From: Leeuwenhoekiella aestuarii
Lineage (GTDB): Bacteria > Bacteroidota > Bacteroidia > Flavobacteriales > Flavobacteriaceae
Reading direction: 5' to 3'
Assembly (NCBI RefSeq): GCF_004104055.1
Contig: NZ_QOVJ01000001.1
Location: 1,116,001-1,180,000 of the forward strand
DNA length: 64,000 nucleotides
Shown here: piece after piece, positions 27,166-37,038 of the stretch
Position numbering within the stretch: position 1 is the stretch's first letter
How the letters are laid out: every line of letters begins with the position of its first letter
The notes under the pieces: model-generated
The model's input: only the letters and a program-made list of their open reading frames with translations
Database searches by the model: none
Told to the model about the DNA's origin: nothing
Position numbers and translations under genes: made by a program

Positions 27166-29565
27166 ATGCTTAGAAACTATATCAAAATCGCCTGGCGGAA
27201 TTTAAAAGCAAACCGCTTGTTTACGGTGTTAAACATCATAGGACTGGTAGTGGGCTTATGCGTGTGTATTGTGCTTTTTTCGTTTGTAAATAGCGAACTC
27301 AGCTTTGATAAAATGTATTCGCACGCTCCGGATATTTACCGGGTAAATATGGAGACTTCTGAAGAATACAACTTTGAGACCTGGGCCGAACTACCCAACG
27401 CAGTAGGACCGGCGATGGTAAAAGATATTCCACAAGTCAAAAAGATGACCCGCCTTATCAAAGATGATTTTGGGGTGACGGCATCTTTAAAAATAGGGGA
27501 CAAGAATTTTACTGAAGACAGACTTTACCTCGCCGATTCAGCCGTCTTTGAAATGTTTGACTTTAAGTTTATAGAAGGTGAGGCTGAAAATGCTTTTACA
27601 AACCCAAATTCTATTGTGATTTCTGAAGCTTCGAAGGAACGGTTTTTTGGAAAAAAATCAGCTTTGGGAGCATTCATAACGGTAAACAACCGGGATACAC
27701 TTCAGGTTTCAGGAGTGTATAAAGACCTGCCCGAAAATAGTGTGATAGACTGTGATATGATCTATCATATTTTGGATTCCTGGATGGGTACTGATGTATA
27801 TTGGAGCAATGCCAGTTATGAAACCTACGTACAGCTGCAGCCACAGGCTCAGGTTGCTCAGGTTGAAACTCAGGCTACCCAATTAATCGATACCTATGTG
27901 CCTAAAGAAGGACAGTATTTTACGCAGTTTTACCTGCAACCCCTTACAAAAATACACCTGTATTCGGCAGGTATACGCGATGGCTACGCAACCCGGTTGG
28001 GAAGCATCACGACTATAAGAAGTCTGATATTCCTGTCTGTTTTGGTCCTATTAATTGCCTGCATCAATTATATGAATCTGGCTACTGCAAATTCGAGAAA
28101 GCGTAGAAAGAGCATTGGGGTAAATAAAGTTTTGGGCGCTACTCAAAAGCATATGCTTGTGCTGTTTTATGTAGAGACAGCGATCCTGGCTTGTATAGCA
28201 GTGGTGTTGGCCTATGCACTTTCATTCCTGATATTACCATGGTTTCAAAGTTTTACCGGGAACGCTATGAATTTCGGGGATTTGTTGGCTCCGCCCATTT
28301 TAATTGGACTGGCTTTAATCTGGCTGGTCGTCACACTCTTTGCGGGCAGTTATCCTGCGCTATCGATGACCGGTATTTCGCCGCTTTCTCTGGTAAATAA
28401 ATCCAGGAAAAAGCATACCGTTTCTGAATTTGTGCGAAAAGGACTTGTGGTTTTTCAGTTTGCGGCTTCTATCGTTCTCATTATTGCGGTTACGGTAATC
28501 ATTCAGCAAATGGATTTTATAAAGAATAAAAATCTGGGTTACAATCCTGATGGAGTGGTGGCAGTTTCTGTAAAATCTGCCGAAAGTAAGCAGCAGATCA
28601 GAAATTTAGAACATGCTTTAAACCGAAAAACCTATGTTGAAGGTATTGCTGCTGTGCAATCCATACCCGGAGCTGATGAGAGCGGGAGGTCTGTACGCCG
28701 GTTAAGTACTGACCAAACTGGAATGCCCATTGCCAGTTGCCGCACCGAAGGTAACGTGGTTGAAACCTTAAAGTTGAAGCTTCTTGCAGGCGCTGAACTA
28801 CCTCAAAACATTCCCGAGGGCGATTCGCTTGTTTATACTCTGATCAATGAAAAAATACTCAGCTATCTCAATTATAAATCTCCTGAAGATGCAATAGGAA
28901 AACCGGTAAATACAGAGTTGGGTGGGGAAGCGATCATCACCGGGGTCGTTGCGAATTTCAACTTCAACTCACTCAAAGAAGACAGCGGCGGATATATGTA
29001 TTATAAAGCCAATGACGCTCCGGAAGGGATACGCACCTTGTTGATACGATACAATACTCCGAATTTGCAGCAATTGATCAAAGGTCTGGAACAAACCTTT
29101 AATGAAAATCTACCCAACACGGCTTTTGATTATGCCTTTGTAGACAAGCATGTGGCGCAGTTGTATGCTTCAGAAGAGCGTACGGCTCGTACCGCGACAC
29201 TATTCTCGGTTTTGGCCATCTTCATTGCCTGTTTGGGGTTATTTGGCTTGGCGGCATTTATGGCAGAGCAACGCACCAAAGAGATCGGTGTACGTAAAGT
29301 ATTAGGCGCGAGTGTTGCCGGGGTCACTGCACTGCTTTCCAAAGACTTTTTAAAACTGGTAGGTATTGCCTTTGTGCTGGCATCCCCTTTTGCATATTGG
29401 ATTATGAGTGAATGGTTGCAGAATTTTAATTACCGCACCTCTATACATTTTTGGATTTTTGGACTTGCAGGGCTGGCAGCTGTACTCATAGCCTTTGTTA
29501 CCGTAAGCTTTCAGGCGATCAAAGCCGCATTACAAAACCCTGTGAAATCCTTACGCACCGAATAA
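27166..29565 (+). CDS. MacB/FtsX-type ABC permease, paralog 4
   Basis: A 799-aa paralog counted from the ATG at 27166 (MLRNYIKIAWRNLKANR). A frame from a TTG at 27115 would translate the hairpin repeat and is rejected. The first coupling motif is unusual, RKSIGVNKVLGA, with Asn where the other paralogs keep Arg. The second is normal (RTKEIGVRKVLGA). The tail is VKSLRTE. The altered first coupling helix could weaken or change its ATPase contact. Confidence 0.92.
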   Translation: MLRNYIKIAWRNLKANRLFTVLNIIGLVVGLCVCIVLFSFVNSELSFDKMYSHAPDIYRVNMETSEEYNFETWAELPNAVGPAMVKDIPQVKKMTRLIKDDFGVTASLKIGDKNFTEDRLYLADSAVFEMFDFKFIEGEAENAFTNPNSIVISEASKERFFGKKSALGAFITVNNRDTLQVSGVYKDLPENSVIDCDMIYHILDSWMGTDVYWSNASYETYVQLQPQAQVAQVETQATQLIDTYVPKEGQYFTQFYLQPLTKIHLYSAGIRDGYATRLGSITTIRSLIFLSVLVLLIACINYMNLATANSRKRRKSIGVNKVLGATQKHMLVLFYVETAILACIAVVLAYALSFLILPWFQSFTGNAMNFGDLLAPPILIGLALIWLVVTLFAGSYPALSMTGISPLSLVNKSRKKHTVSEFVRKGLVVFQFAASIVLIIAVTVIIQQMDFIKNKNLGYNPDGVVAVSVKSAESKQQIRNLEHALNRKTYVEGIAAVQSIPGADESGRSVRRLSTDQTGMPIASCRTEGNVVETLKLKLLAGAELPQNIPEGDSLVYTLINEKILSYLNYKSPEDAIGKPVNTELGGEAIITGVVANFNFNSLKEDSGGYMYYKANDAPEGIRTLLIRYNTPNLQQLIKGLEQTFNENLPNTAFDYAFVDKHVAQLYASEERTARTATLFSVLAIFIACLGLFGLAAFMAEQRTKEIGVRKVLGASVAGVTALLSKDFLKLVGIAFVLASPFAYWIMSEWLQNFNYRTSIHFWIFGLAGLAAVLIAFVTVSFQAIKAALQNPVKSLRTE

Positions 29566-29589
29566 CTCATCAATCAAAATCAATCAGCT

Positions 29590-32001
29590 ATGCTCAGAAA
29601 CTATATCAAAATCGCTTTAAGAAATTTGTGGAAAGACAAAAGCTTTACCCTGCTGAATGTTTTAGGGCTAAGCATTGCCTTTACGGCTTCGCTATTGCTG
29701 GGGATGTATGCCTTTTTTGATCTGTCTTACGATCAGTTTCACAAAAATAAAGAAGACCTTTTTCAGGTTTACTATGCAGAGCAGAAACCGGGAGGGCAGG
29801 AAGTGGCTACCTCGATGCCGGTGCCTTTTGCCCCTGCACTTCAGCAGGAATTACCTAACATTAAGCACATCTCGCGTTACATAAGCGATCACGCACTGAA
29901 TTTGGAAGCAGGCAAAGAACTGGACCTGAATCTGATTTTTGTGGATCCAGACTTTTTCCAGATGTTTAGTTTTGAAACTGTTTTAGGGACAAAAGAAGTC
30001 CTGAAAGACAATGCCCAAATCAGCATTACCGAAGAAACGGCTCAAAAGCTATTTGGAAAAACAGAAGCACTTGGTGAAACACTCGATTTGCTTATCAATG
30101 GCCGCAGGGAGGTATTTACGGTAGGGAGTATTCTTAAAGATCCTCCGGTAACGAGTGGGCTTCGGTTTGATGTAGCAGTCAATTTTAGCCATTCCCCCAA
30201 CTATACCGAAAATTTAGATCGCTGGGACTCGCGTAATCACAGTGTTTTTATCCAGTTGAACAAAGATGCTACCGCTTCCGATATCACCCAAAGCGCCGTA
30301 TCGTTTACCGATCTGCATTATAAAGGAAACATCGAAGACCTCAAACGCGATGGGGCACAGCCCAACGCCAACGGAAATTATTTAGAACTTCATTTACTGC
30401 CCTTTAAAGACATTCATTTCGCAGATTTTAAGGGCCATTCTTTAAAAGTAAGTAGGGCGTATCCCTATATGATTTTGGGTATTGGTCTGCTCATTTTGTG
30501 TATTGCGGGGATCAATTTTGTCAACATGAGCATTGCCCGAAGTGCCCAGCGCCTTAGGGAAATCGGGATGCGCAAAACTTTGGGAGCTGCAAAGAAGCAA
30601 TTGTTTTTTCAGTTTTGGAGCGAAAGCGTCTGGGTTTTTATGATCGCACTCCTGCTGGGGATTGGGATTAGTATGGCATTAGAGTCCTCTTTTCGCCAGC
30701 TCTTCAATACCCCGGCTACCCTAAGTCACTTAAGTTCGCCGGTTTTAATAGGCGTACTTGTCGGGTCGTTTGTAGTTATTACGTTTATCGCCGGGGGCTA
30801 TCCGGCCCTGGTTCTGAGCAAATTGGGTACTCTAAAAGCTTTAAAAGGTAAACTCGATTTAGCGGGTAAAAACCGGGTGCGCAACACCTTGATGGTAGTG
30901 CAGTTTAGTATCGCAATCGTCCTGATTTCAGGGACCTTGGTTTTAGGGAAGCAGCTTGATTTTATGCGGAATAAGGACCTGGGATTCAATAAAAGTCAGG
31001 TGGTGGCCGTGCCTTTAAACGGAAAGCACGCAAACCGTCAGGATGTGGCTTTACTGCGCAACGAACTTGCCGGAAAACCGGGTATTCATTCAGTTACCGC
31101 TTCAGATAACAATCTGGGTCTGGGCAAAGACGGCAGCACCTACTTCAGCCGAATGGGTTTTGACTATAAAGGCCGTGGAGTCCATACCAATATGCTGGTT
31201 GTTGATTACGACTATCCCGAAACTTTAGGGCTTCATTTAAAAGAGGGGCGCACATTTAGCCGAAGTTATTCTGGCGATAGCCTGTCTATCGTAATCAATG
31301 AAGCGATGGCTCGCGAACTTCAGGAAAAAGACCCAGTAAACAAGCAGATTATTTTAGACGACTCCATCAAATACACGATTGTAGGCGTGCTGAAGGATTA
31401 CAATTTTCAATCGCTGAACAAAAAAATTGAGCCCATAAGTCTGTTTATGAAAAGCGACTGGGACCTGTATTATGCCTTCGTTAAGGTAGCTCCCCAAAAT
31501 ATGGCACAGACTTTTGAAAGCATCGAGGATGCCTGGAAGCGTATTGAACCCAACGCCGAATTTCTGGGGTCTTTTTTAGATGAAAATATCGACCGCACCT
31601 TTAAACGCGAACGCACGATGACTACGATCATAACCAGCGGATCCCTTATTGCGATCATCCTGAGCTGCATCGGACTTTTTGCAATCTCGATGCTGGTGGT
31701 GACGCAACGTACTAAGGAAATTGGCGTGCGTAAAGTAGTAGGCGCCAGTGTCGCGCAAATCACAGTTTTGCTGACCAAAGACTTTGTAAAACTCGTAGGC
31801 ATCGCCTTTGTGATTGCCGCACCGGTAGCCTGGTGGCTGTTGTCGCAGTGGCTGCAGGACTACGAGTATCGTATAGAATTGCAGCTTTGGATTTTTCTGG
31901 CTGCCGGCCTGCTGGCGGTTTTTATAGCTCTGGTAACCATAAGTTTCAGAACCATACGGGCAGCCCTGAAGAATCCGGTAGAATCATTACGAACTGAATA
32001 G
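29590..32001 (+). CDS. MacB/FtsX-type ABC permease, paralog 5
   Basis: An 803-aa paralog starting MLRNYIKIALRNLWKDK. Coupling motifs are RLREIGMRKTLGA and RTKEIGVRKVVGA; the tail is VESLRTE, shared with paralog 6. It follows paralog 4 after the 24-nt AT-rich spacer and is itself followed by hairpin repeat copy 2. Base use is slightly more GC-rich than in its neighbours. Its start lacks the shared CCTGGCGG block present in five siblings. Confidence 0.93.
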   Translation: MLRNYIKIALRNLWKDKSFTLLNVLGLSIAFTASLLLGMYAFFDLSYDQFHKNKEDLFQVYYAEQKPGGQEVATSMPVPFAPALQQELPNIKHISRYISDHALNLEAGKELDLNLIFVDPDFFQMFSFETVLGTKEVLKDNAQISITEETAQKLFGKTEALGETLDLLINGRREVFTVGSILKDPPVTSGLRFDVAVNFSHSPNYTENLDRWDSRNHSVFIQLNKDATASDITQSAVSFTDLHYKGNIEDLKRDGAQPNANGNYLELHLLPFKDIHFADFKGHSLKVSRAYPYMILGIGLLILCIAGINFVNMSIARSAQRLREIGMRKTLGAAKKQLFFQFWSESVWVFMIALLLGIGISMALESSFRQLFNTPATLSHLSSPVLIGVLVGSFVVITFIAGGYPALVLSKLGTLKALKGKLDLAGKNRVRNTLMVVQFSIAIVLISGTLVLGKQLDFMRNKDLGFNKSQVVAVPLNGKHANRQDVALLRNELAGKPGIHSVTASDNNLGLGKDGSTYFSRMGFDYKGRGVHTNMLVVDYDYPETLGLHLKEGRTFSRSYSGDSLSIVINEAMARELQEKDPVNKQIILDDSIKYTIVGVLKDYNFQSLNKKIEPISLFMKSDWDLYYAFVKVAPQNMAQTFESIEDAWKRIEPNAEFLGSFLDENIDRTFKRERTMTTIITSGSLIAIILSCIGLFAISMLVVTQRTKEIGVRKVVGASVAQITVLLTKDFVKLVGIAFVIAAPVAWWLLSQWLQDYEYRIELQLWIFLAAGLLAVFIALVTISFRTIRAALKNPVESLRTE

Positions 32002-32041
32002 CCCTCTCTGCCCTTTGGGCATCTCTCCCAGAGGGAGAGAA
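32002..32041. repeat. Inter-permease hairpin repeat, copy 2
   Basis: An inverted repeat built from CTCTCTGCCCTTTGGG and CCCAGAGGGAGAG immediately follows the TAG of paralog 5. It is the same module as at 27103-27141, followed by an A-rich lead into the next ATG. Confidence 0.75.
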
Positions 32042-32064
32042 GTTGCAAACTAAAAACTAAAATT

Positions 32065-34509
32065 ATGCTTAGAAACTATATCAAAATCGCCTGGCGGAAT
32101 ATCTGGAACAACAAGCTTTTTTCAGCCATAAATATCATCAGTCTTGCTATTGGTTTAAGCGCTGCTTTTGTGATAGGGCTTATGGTGTATTATGAGTTTA
32201 CGTTTGATACCTTTCACCAGGATGGGGATCGTATGTATCGCGTTGTGACCGATTTTGAAACCCCTCAGGGTAATATGAAAAACGGAGGAGTAACGCCACC
32301 TATGCGGCTTGCAGTACGTGAAGAATTAACCGGAATTGAGCAATCGGCTTATTTTTTTAATTGGTGGATCAGTGAAAGTAAGGCTGCCTCCAGCAAACAG
32401 ATTTTTAAAGATCCTGAGAAAATCATACTCACTCAGGCGAGTTATTTTGATCTTTTTCAATACAAGTGGATTGCCGGTTCTAAAGAAACTGCACTACAGA
32501 AACCCAATCAGGTGGTGCTTACCCGTAAACGTGCTTTAGAATACTTTCCCAACCTACCCTTAACAGCAGTAATGGGCCAGTCTATTGAGTATAATGCTGA
32601 TATTCAGGCTGTCGTTTCCGGTATAGTTGAAGATTTTGACAAGCGCTCAGATTTCTTCTTTGATGAGTTTGTCTCTTTAGCAACCGCAAAGCAAACGGGA
32701 AGTAAAGATCAGATTCTAAGCGATAGCTGGGGGATGACCAATAATGCCTCGCAACTCTATATCAAGATTTCTGAGCATAGTACAGCAGCACAAATAAAGA
32801 GTCAGTTAGTAGCATTAAGTGAGCAGCACGTAGATGCTGATATGATAAAATATAATAATAAGCGCACATTTAATCTTCAGCCACTTGCAGATTTGCATTT
32901 TGATCAGGAGTATGGTGTTTACAATTATTCGCGGCCTGAAGCCAATAAGAATATATTGATCAGCCTTATTTTTATAGCAATCTTTTTGCTCCTTTTAGGA
33001 AGTATCAATTTCATCAATCTCAATACAGCCCAAGCGACGCAGCGTGCAAAAGAAATAGGTATTCGTAAAACTCTGGGAAGTTCAAAAAGACAGTTGATTA
33101 TTCAGTTTCTGGGAGAAACCTTTTTGCTAACCTTGCTTGCAGCGCTGTCTTCGGTTATTTTATCAATCTTCGCTTTAAAGGTATTTGATGATTTCATCCC
33201 TAAAGGGGTTGATGCTACGCTTATGGCAAGTCCGTGGTTTGCCGGTCTGGTGCTTGGCCTTATTACGGTCCTCACGTTCTTATCCGGTTTTTATCCGGGG
33301 CTTGTTTTGTCTCGATTTAAACCATCTCGGGCACTTAAGGGTGAGCTTATAAGATCTGAAAATAAAGGTTCTTTACGCAAGGTATTAACCGTTTCGCAAT
33401 TTGTAATTGCTCAGGTTTTTGTGATCGCCACCCTGCTGGTGAGCAAACAAATATACTTTATGATGCACAGCGATCTGGGTTTTAGAACAGATGCTGTTGC
33501 ATACCTTCAAACCCCGTGGGAAGATCAGAAGGTCGATAAACGCCTCGTTTTAGAACAGGAAATCAGGGATTTACCAGGGGTTTCCAGGATTAGTTTAGGG
33601 GGAATGCCTCCGGCATCTCACAATATGGCTACCCGAATGGGAATTTACAAAACCAAAAATCAGGAAGTCATTCAGGAACTTCAGGTTCTCAACGGCGATG
33701 GCGATTATTTGGATGTTTACAGCATCGATATTTTGGCGGGAAGAAAACCGCTCAACGACACCATAGAAGAATATATCATCAATGAAACCGGAATGCAGGC
33801 TTTTGGTTTTCACAATCCCGAAGATATCGTAGGAAAGTATATTGAGCTGAACAGCAATAAACGACTGATTGTGGGAGTAATGAAGGATTTTAAGCAACGC
33901 TCACTCAAAACCGGAATAGTACCCTTAGTCCTTACGGGAGATACCGGTAGAGAACGCCGTACAAATTTCAGAACTGTGCATTTGGTATTGGGTGATAAAG
34001 CCTCCGGCTGGAGCGGAACACTCGCTCAGATTGAGCAGATTTACAAAAAAATATATCCGGGTGAAGATTTTAAAATGACTTTTTTAGATCAGACGATTGC
34101 CAACTTTTATGAGCAGGAGCAACGCATTGCAAGTTTGCTCAACTGGGCTACCGGATTATCGGTGTTGATTAGTTGTCTGGGGCTTCTGGGATTGGTTATT
34201 CATACTACAGAGCGACGTAATAAAGAAATAGGCGTTCGCAAGGTTTTGGGAGCATCTCTGGTACAACTCAACCTGTTGTTGTGTAGAGACTTTTTCAAGT
34301 TGGTGCTTTTAGGCTATCTCATTGCCATGCCTTTAGCCTGGTGGGGATTACACAATTGGCTTCAGGATTATGCCTACAAAACCGAAATGAGCTGGTGGGT
34401 TTTTGCCCTAAGCGGAATAGGAATGGTCGTGCTCGCTCTGGCAATAATGAGTTTTAAAACCTTAAGAACAGTCTTAAGAAACCCGGTAGAATCGTTACGA
34501 ACTGAATAG
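32065..34509 (+). CDS. MacB/FtsX-type ABC permease, paralog 6
   Basis: An 814-aa paralog starting MLRNYIKIAWRNIWNNK. Coupling motifs are RAKEIGIRKTLGS and RNKEIGVRKVLGA; the C-terminus is VESLRTE. Compared with siblings, the last FtsX block has GLLGLVIHTTERRNKE in place of GLFGL.AF.AEQRTKE. It is followed by the largest, composite hairpin repeat. Confidence 0.93.
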   Translation: MLRNYIKIAWRNIWNNKLFSAINIISLAIGLSAAFVIGLMVYYEFTFDTFHQDGDRMYRVVTDFETPQGNMKNGGVTPPMRLAVREELTGIEQSAYFFNWWISESKAASSKQIFKDPEKIILTQASYFDLFQYKWIAGSKETALQKPNQVVLTRKRALEYFPNLPLTAVMGQSIEYNADIQAVVSGIVEDFDKRSDFFFDEFVSLATAKQTGSKDQILSDSWGMTNNASQLYIKISEHSTAAQIKSQLVALSEQHVDADMIKYNNKRTFNLQPLADLHFDQEYGVYNYSRPEANKNILISLIFIAIFLLLLGSINFINLNTAQATQRAKEIGIRKTLGSSKRQLIIQFLGETFLLTLLAALSSVILSIFALKVFDDFIPKGVDATLMASPWFAGLVLGLITVLTFLSGFYPGLVLSRFKPSRALKGELIRSENKGSLRKVLTVSQFVIAQVFVIATLLVSKQIYFMMHSDLGFRTDAVAYLQTPWEDQKVDKRLVLEQEIRDLPGVSRISLGGMPPASHNMATRMGIYKTKNQEVIQELQVLNGDGDYLDVYSIDILAGRKPLNDTIEEYIINETGMQAFGFHNPEDIVGKYIELNSNKRLIVGVMKDFKQRSLKTGIVPLVLTGDTGRERRTNFRTVHLVLGDKASGWSGTLAQIEQIYKKIYPGEDFKMTFLDQTIANFYEQEQRIASLLNWATGLSVLISCLGLLGLVIHTTERRNKEIGVRKVLGASLVQLNLLLCRDFFKLVLLGYLIAMPLAWWGLHNWLQDYAYKTEMSWWVFALSGIGMVVLALAIMSFKTLRTVLRNPVESLRTE

Positions 34510-34572
34510 CCCTCTCTACCCTTTGGGGCATCCCTGCCTTTGCCGGCAGGCAGGTCTCCCAAAGGGAGAGAA
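34510..34572. repeat. Inter-permease hairpin repeat, copy 3, with nested palindrome
   Basis: The same outer module (CTCTCTACCCTTTGGGG ... TCTCCCAAAGGGAGAG). Its loop is replaced by a second palindrome at 34533-34554 (CCTGCC TTTGCC GGCAGG CAGG). This looks like one small palindromic repeat inserted into another. It separates paralogs 6 and 7. Confidence 0.75.
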
Positions 34573-34596
34573 ATAGGAAACTAAAAAACTAAAATT

Positions 34597-36993
34597 GTGA
34601 TTAAAAATTATATCAAAATCGCCTGGCGGAATCTGCTTAAGAATAAGCTCTCCGGTATTATTACCACTGGTGGCCTGGCAATTGGGCTTACTGCGTGCAC
34701 GCTTATTCTGTTTTATGTGGCACACGAGCGTAGCTATGATCGTTTTCACGCAGATTCTGATCGTATGTATACCGTAGAAGCTCAGGTAAACATGGGCGGC
34801 GATACGATCTATATGAATGCGATGAATGCAACCGTTGGGGCACTCACCGAAAATGCGAGTCCGGCGGTTGCCTCCAGCCTGCGTTTAAAGGATGAGTATA
34901 AGCCGGTAATCCTGACCAATACACAACAACCAGGCGTCCGGTTTTCTGAAAAGGATTTCAGCTATGCTGATGCTAATTTTTTTAATTTCTTTTCTTTTAA
35001 ACTGCTTAAAGGCAGCAAAACAGAAGCTTTAGCCAAGCCTTATTCTCTGGTGCTAAGTCAGGATATGGCCAAAAAATATTTCGGAAATCAAAACCCGATA
35101 GGGGAGTCGATATCGGTACGGAAGGATAGTACCTATCTGTTTACGGTAACTGGAGTTATGGAGAATACACCCAGCAATTCCAGTATTCACCCCGACTTTG
35201 TGGCATCGCTAAGCAGTATGCCTACCATGAATGACTATAAGCGTGATTTTGATTCCGAAGTCTTTAGATTAGGTGCGTTTCCAACCTACTTAAAACTGAA
35301 CAACGCATCCGATGTGAAGATGGTGGAAAAAACCATGCAGGAATTAAGTACTCAAGGCAATGCAGATGCTACAGATGTGTATAGTCTGAATTTACTAACT
35401 GATAAGCATTTAAACGGAAGAGACGCTTCAAATACCCGATACATTAGTATTTTTCCGTTAATAGCGGTGCTCATTTTAATACTGGCGTTAGTCAATTATC
35501 TGAGTTTATCAACTGCACGAGCTAGCTTGCGATCCAAGGAAATCGGCGTGCGTAAAGTAAATGGTGCGAGCAGGAAAAGTGTTGCTTTTCAATTTTATAT
35601 AGAATCCACGCTTTATGTATTGCTTGCGTTTGTGGTTTCGGTAGCGCTTAGTGTGGTTCTAAAACCCTGGTTTTTTGGTATTCTGGGCATTGAGATTGAT
35701 GCTGCCTTTTTTCTCAATCCCACCTTTTTAGGCATACTCGCCGGTTTGCTGGTCTTCACCATTCTGGTAACCGGTTTTTATCCTGCATTGGTGATGTCAG
35801 CATTTAATCCGGTTGAAAACCTCAGAAGCAGTCGTGTCTCAAAAATGGGAGGGGTGCGTTTGCGTAAGGTATGTACCACCGTGCAGTTTGTGATCGCGAT
35901 AGCCCTTTTAGTGAGTGGGATTATCATTCATCAGCAGCTTGATTTTGTGCGGGGTGTTGATACCGGTCTAAATCGTTCTGACGTCGTGATGTTACCACTG
36001 CAGAAAACAATGGGCACCAATAGCACGCCTTTTAGAAACGAGATCGAAAAGCTTTCACAGATAACCAACACGGCAGTAACTCAATATCCTATTTACAAAG
36101 GCTACAATATGTTTTTTGTTTCTTCCGAACAAATGCCTGATGCTATAGGCCTGCCTATTTTTGCAGTAGATGACGACTTCTTTCAAACCCTGGATGTAAA
36201 CTGGGAACTAAAACCGGAAGACGAACATTATTATTCTAAAAGCGACCAGGTAGTCATTAACGAGGCGGCCATCAGCAAATTTAAACTGGGATCTAATCCT
36301 ATAGGAGAAAGCCTGCTTTTCGGAAACAGCAAAAGGGAAATTATAGGAGTAGTTAAAGATTTCCATTTTGAAAACCTGGACGCTCCTATAAATGCGTTGG
36401 CCTTGTTTGTGAATTCAAAAACCCAAGCAACCACAGACATTCTGGGTAAAAGCGGAGGCTGTCTGTTTGTACGCTTTCAGCCGGATAGCGATGTATCCCA
36501 ATTGCTGTCTCAAATGGAAGCCATTTATACCCAATACGATTCTGCTACTCCGTTTGAATATCAGTTTCTGGATGATGCCTTTGATGCGATGTTTCGCTCA
36601 GAAGAGCGGCTGTCACAGGTTTTTAATCTCTTTATCATCCTCGCCATGCTAATCGCGGGACTCGGACTTTTTGCCCTTGCAACCTTTAGCGCGCAGCAGC
36701 GAGTCAAAGAACTGGGGGTGCGTAAGGTTTTGGGAGCATCTGTGATACAGCTTACTACTTTGCTCTCTTTTGATTTTTTGAAATTGATATTTTTGGCTAT
36801 TCTCATCGCATCGCCGCTGGCATGGTATTTTATGCATCTGTGGCTTCAGGACTTTAATTATAAAACCACCATACACTGGTGGGTCTTTTTAGGCGCTGGT
36901 ACAGGGGCTATGGCTCTTGCGATTTTAACGGTCAGCTTTCAGGCGATTAAAGCCGCACTTGCAAACCCCGTAAAATCATTACGAACTGAATAG
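34597..36993 (+). CDS. MacB/FtsX-type ABC permease, paralog 7 (GTG start)
   Basis: A 798-aa paralog that begins with GTG; the encoded start MIKNYIKIAWRNLLKNK aligns exactly with the ATG-started siblings, so GTG is the real start. Coupling motifs are RSKEIGVRKVNGA (Asn in place of Leu) and RVKELGVRKVLGA; the tail is VKSLRTE. It is the most divergent copy in the first FtsX block (NYLSLSTARASLRS). It lies 45 bp before the second ATPase gene, its likely preferred partner. Confidence 0.92.
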   Translation: MIKNYIKIAWRNLLKNKLSGIITTGGLAIGLTACTLILFYVAHERSYDRFHADSDRMYTVEAQVNMGGDTIYMNAMNATVGALTENASPAVASSLRLKDEYKPVILTNTQQPGVRFSEKDFSYADANFFNFFSFKLLKGSKTEALAKPYSLVLSQDMAKKYFGNQNPIGESISVRKDSTYLFTVTGVMENTPSNSSIHPDFVASLSSMPTMNDYKRDFDSEVFRLGAFPTYLKLNNASDVKMVEKTMQELSTQGNADATDVYSLNLLTDKHLNGRDASNTRYISIFPLIAVLILILALVNYLSLSTARASLRSKEIGVRKVNGASRKSVAFQFYIESTLYVLLAFVVSVALSVVLKPWFFGILGIEIDAAFFLNPTFLGILAGLLVFTILVTGFYPALVMSAFNPVENLRSSRVSKMGGVRLRKVCTTVQFVIAIALLVSGIIIHQQLDFVRGVDTGLNRSDVVMLPLQKTMGTNSTPFRNEIEKLSQITNTAVTQYPIYKGYNMFFVSSEQMPDAIGLPIFAVDDDFFQTLDVNWELKPEDEHYYSKSDQVVINEAAISKFKLGSNPIGESLLFGNSKREIIGVVKDFHFENLDAPINALALFVNSKTQATTDILGKSGGCLFVRFQPDSDVSQLLSQMEAIYTQYDSATPFEYQFLDDAFDAMFRSEERLSQVFNLFIILAMLIAGLGLFALATFSAQQRVKELGVRKVLGASVIQLTTLLSFDFLKLIFLAILIASPLAWYFMHLWLQDFNYKTTIHWWVFLGAGTGAMALAILTVSFQAIKAALANPVKSLRTE

Positions 36994-37038
36994 AAATAGG
37001 AATTAAAATATCAATAGTAATAACAATAAAACTAAATC

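Noticed and set aside
27103-34572. CRISPR-like array from the repeated spacers
   Set aside because: Copies are kilobases apart between genes and palindromic; no regular repeat-spacer units and no cas genes.
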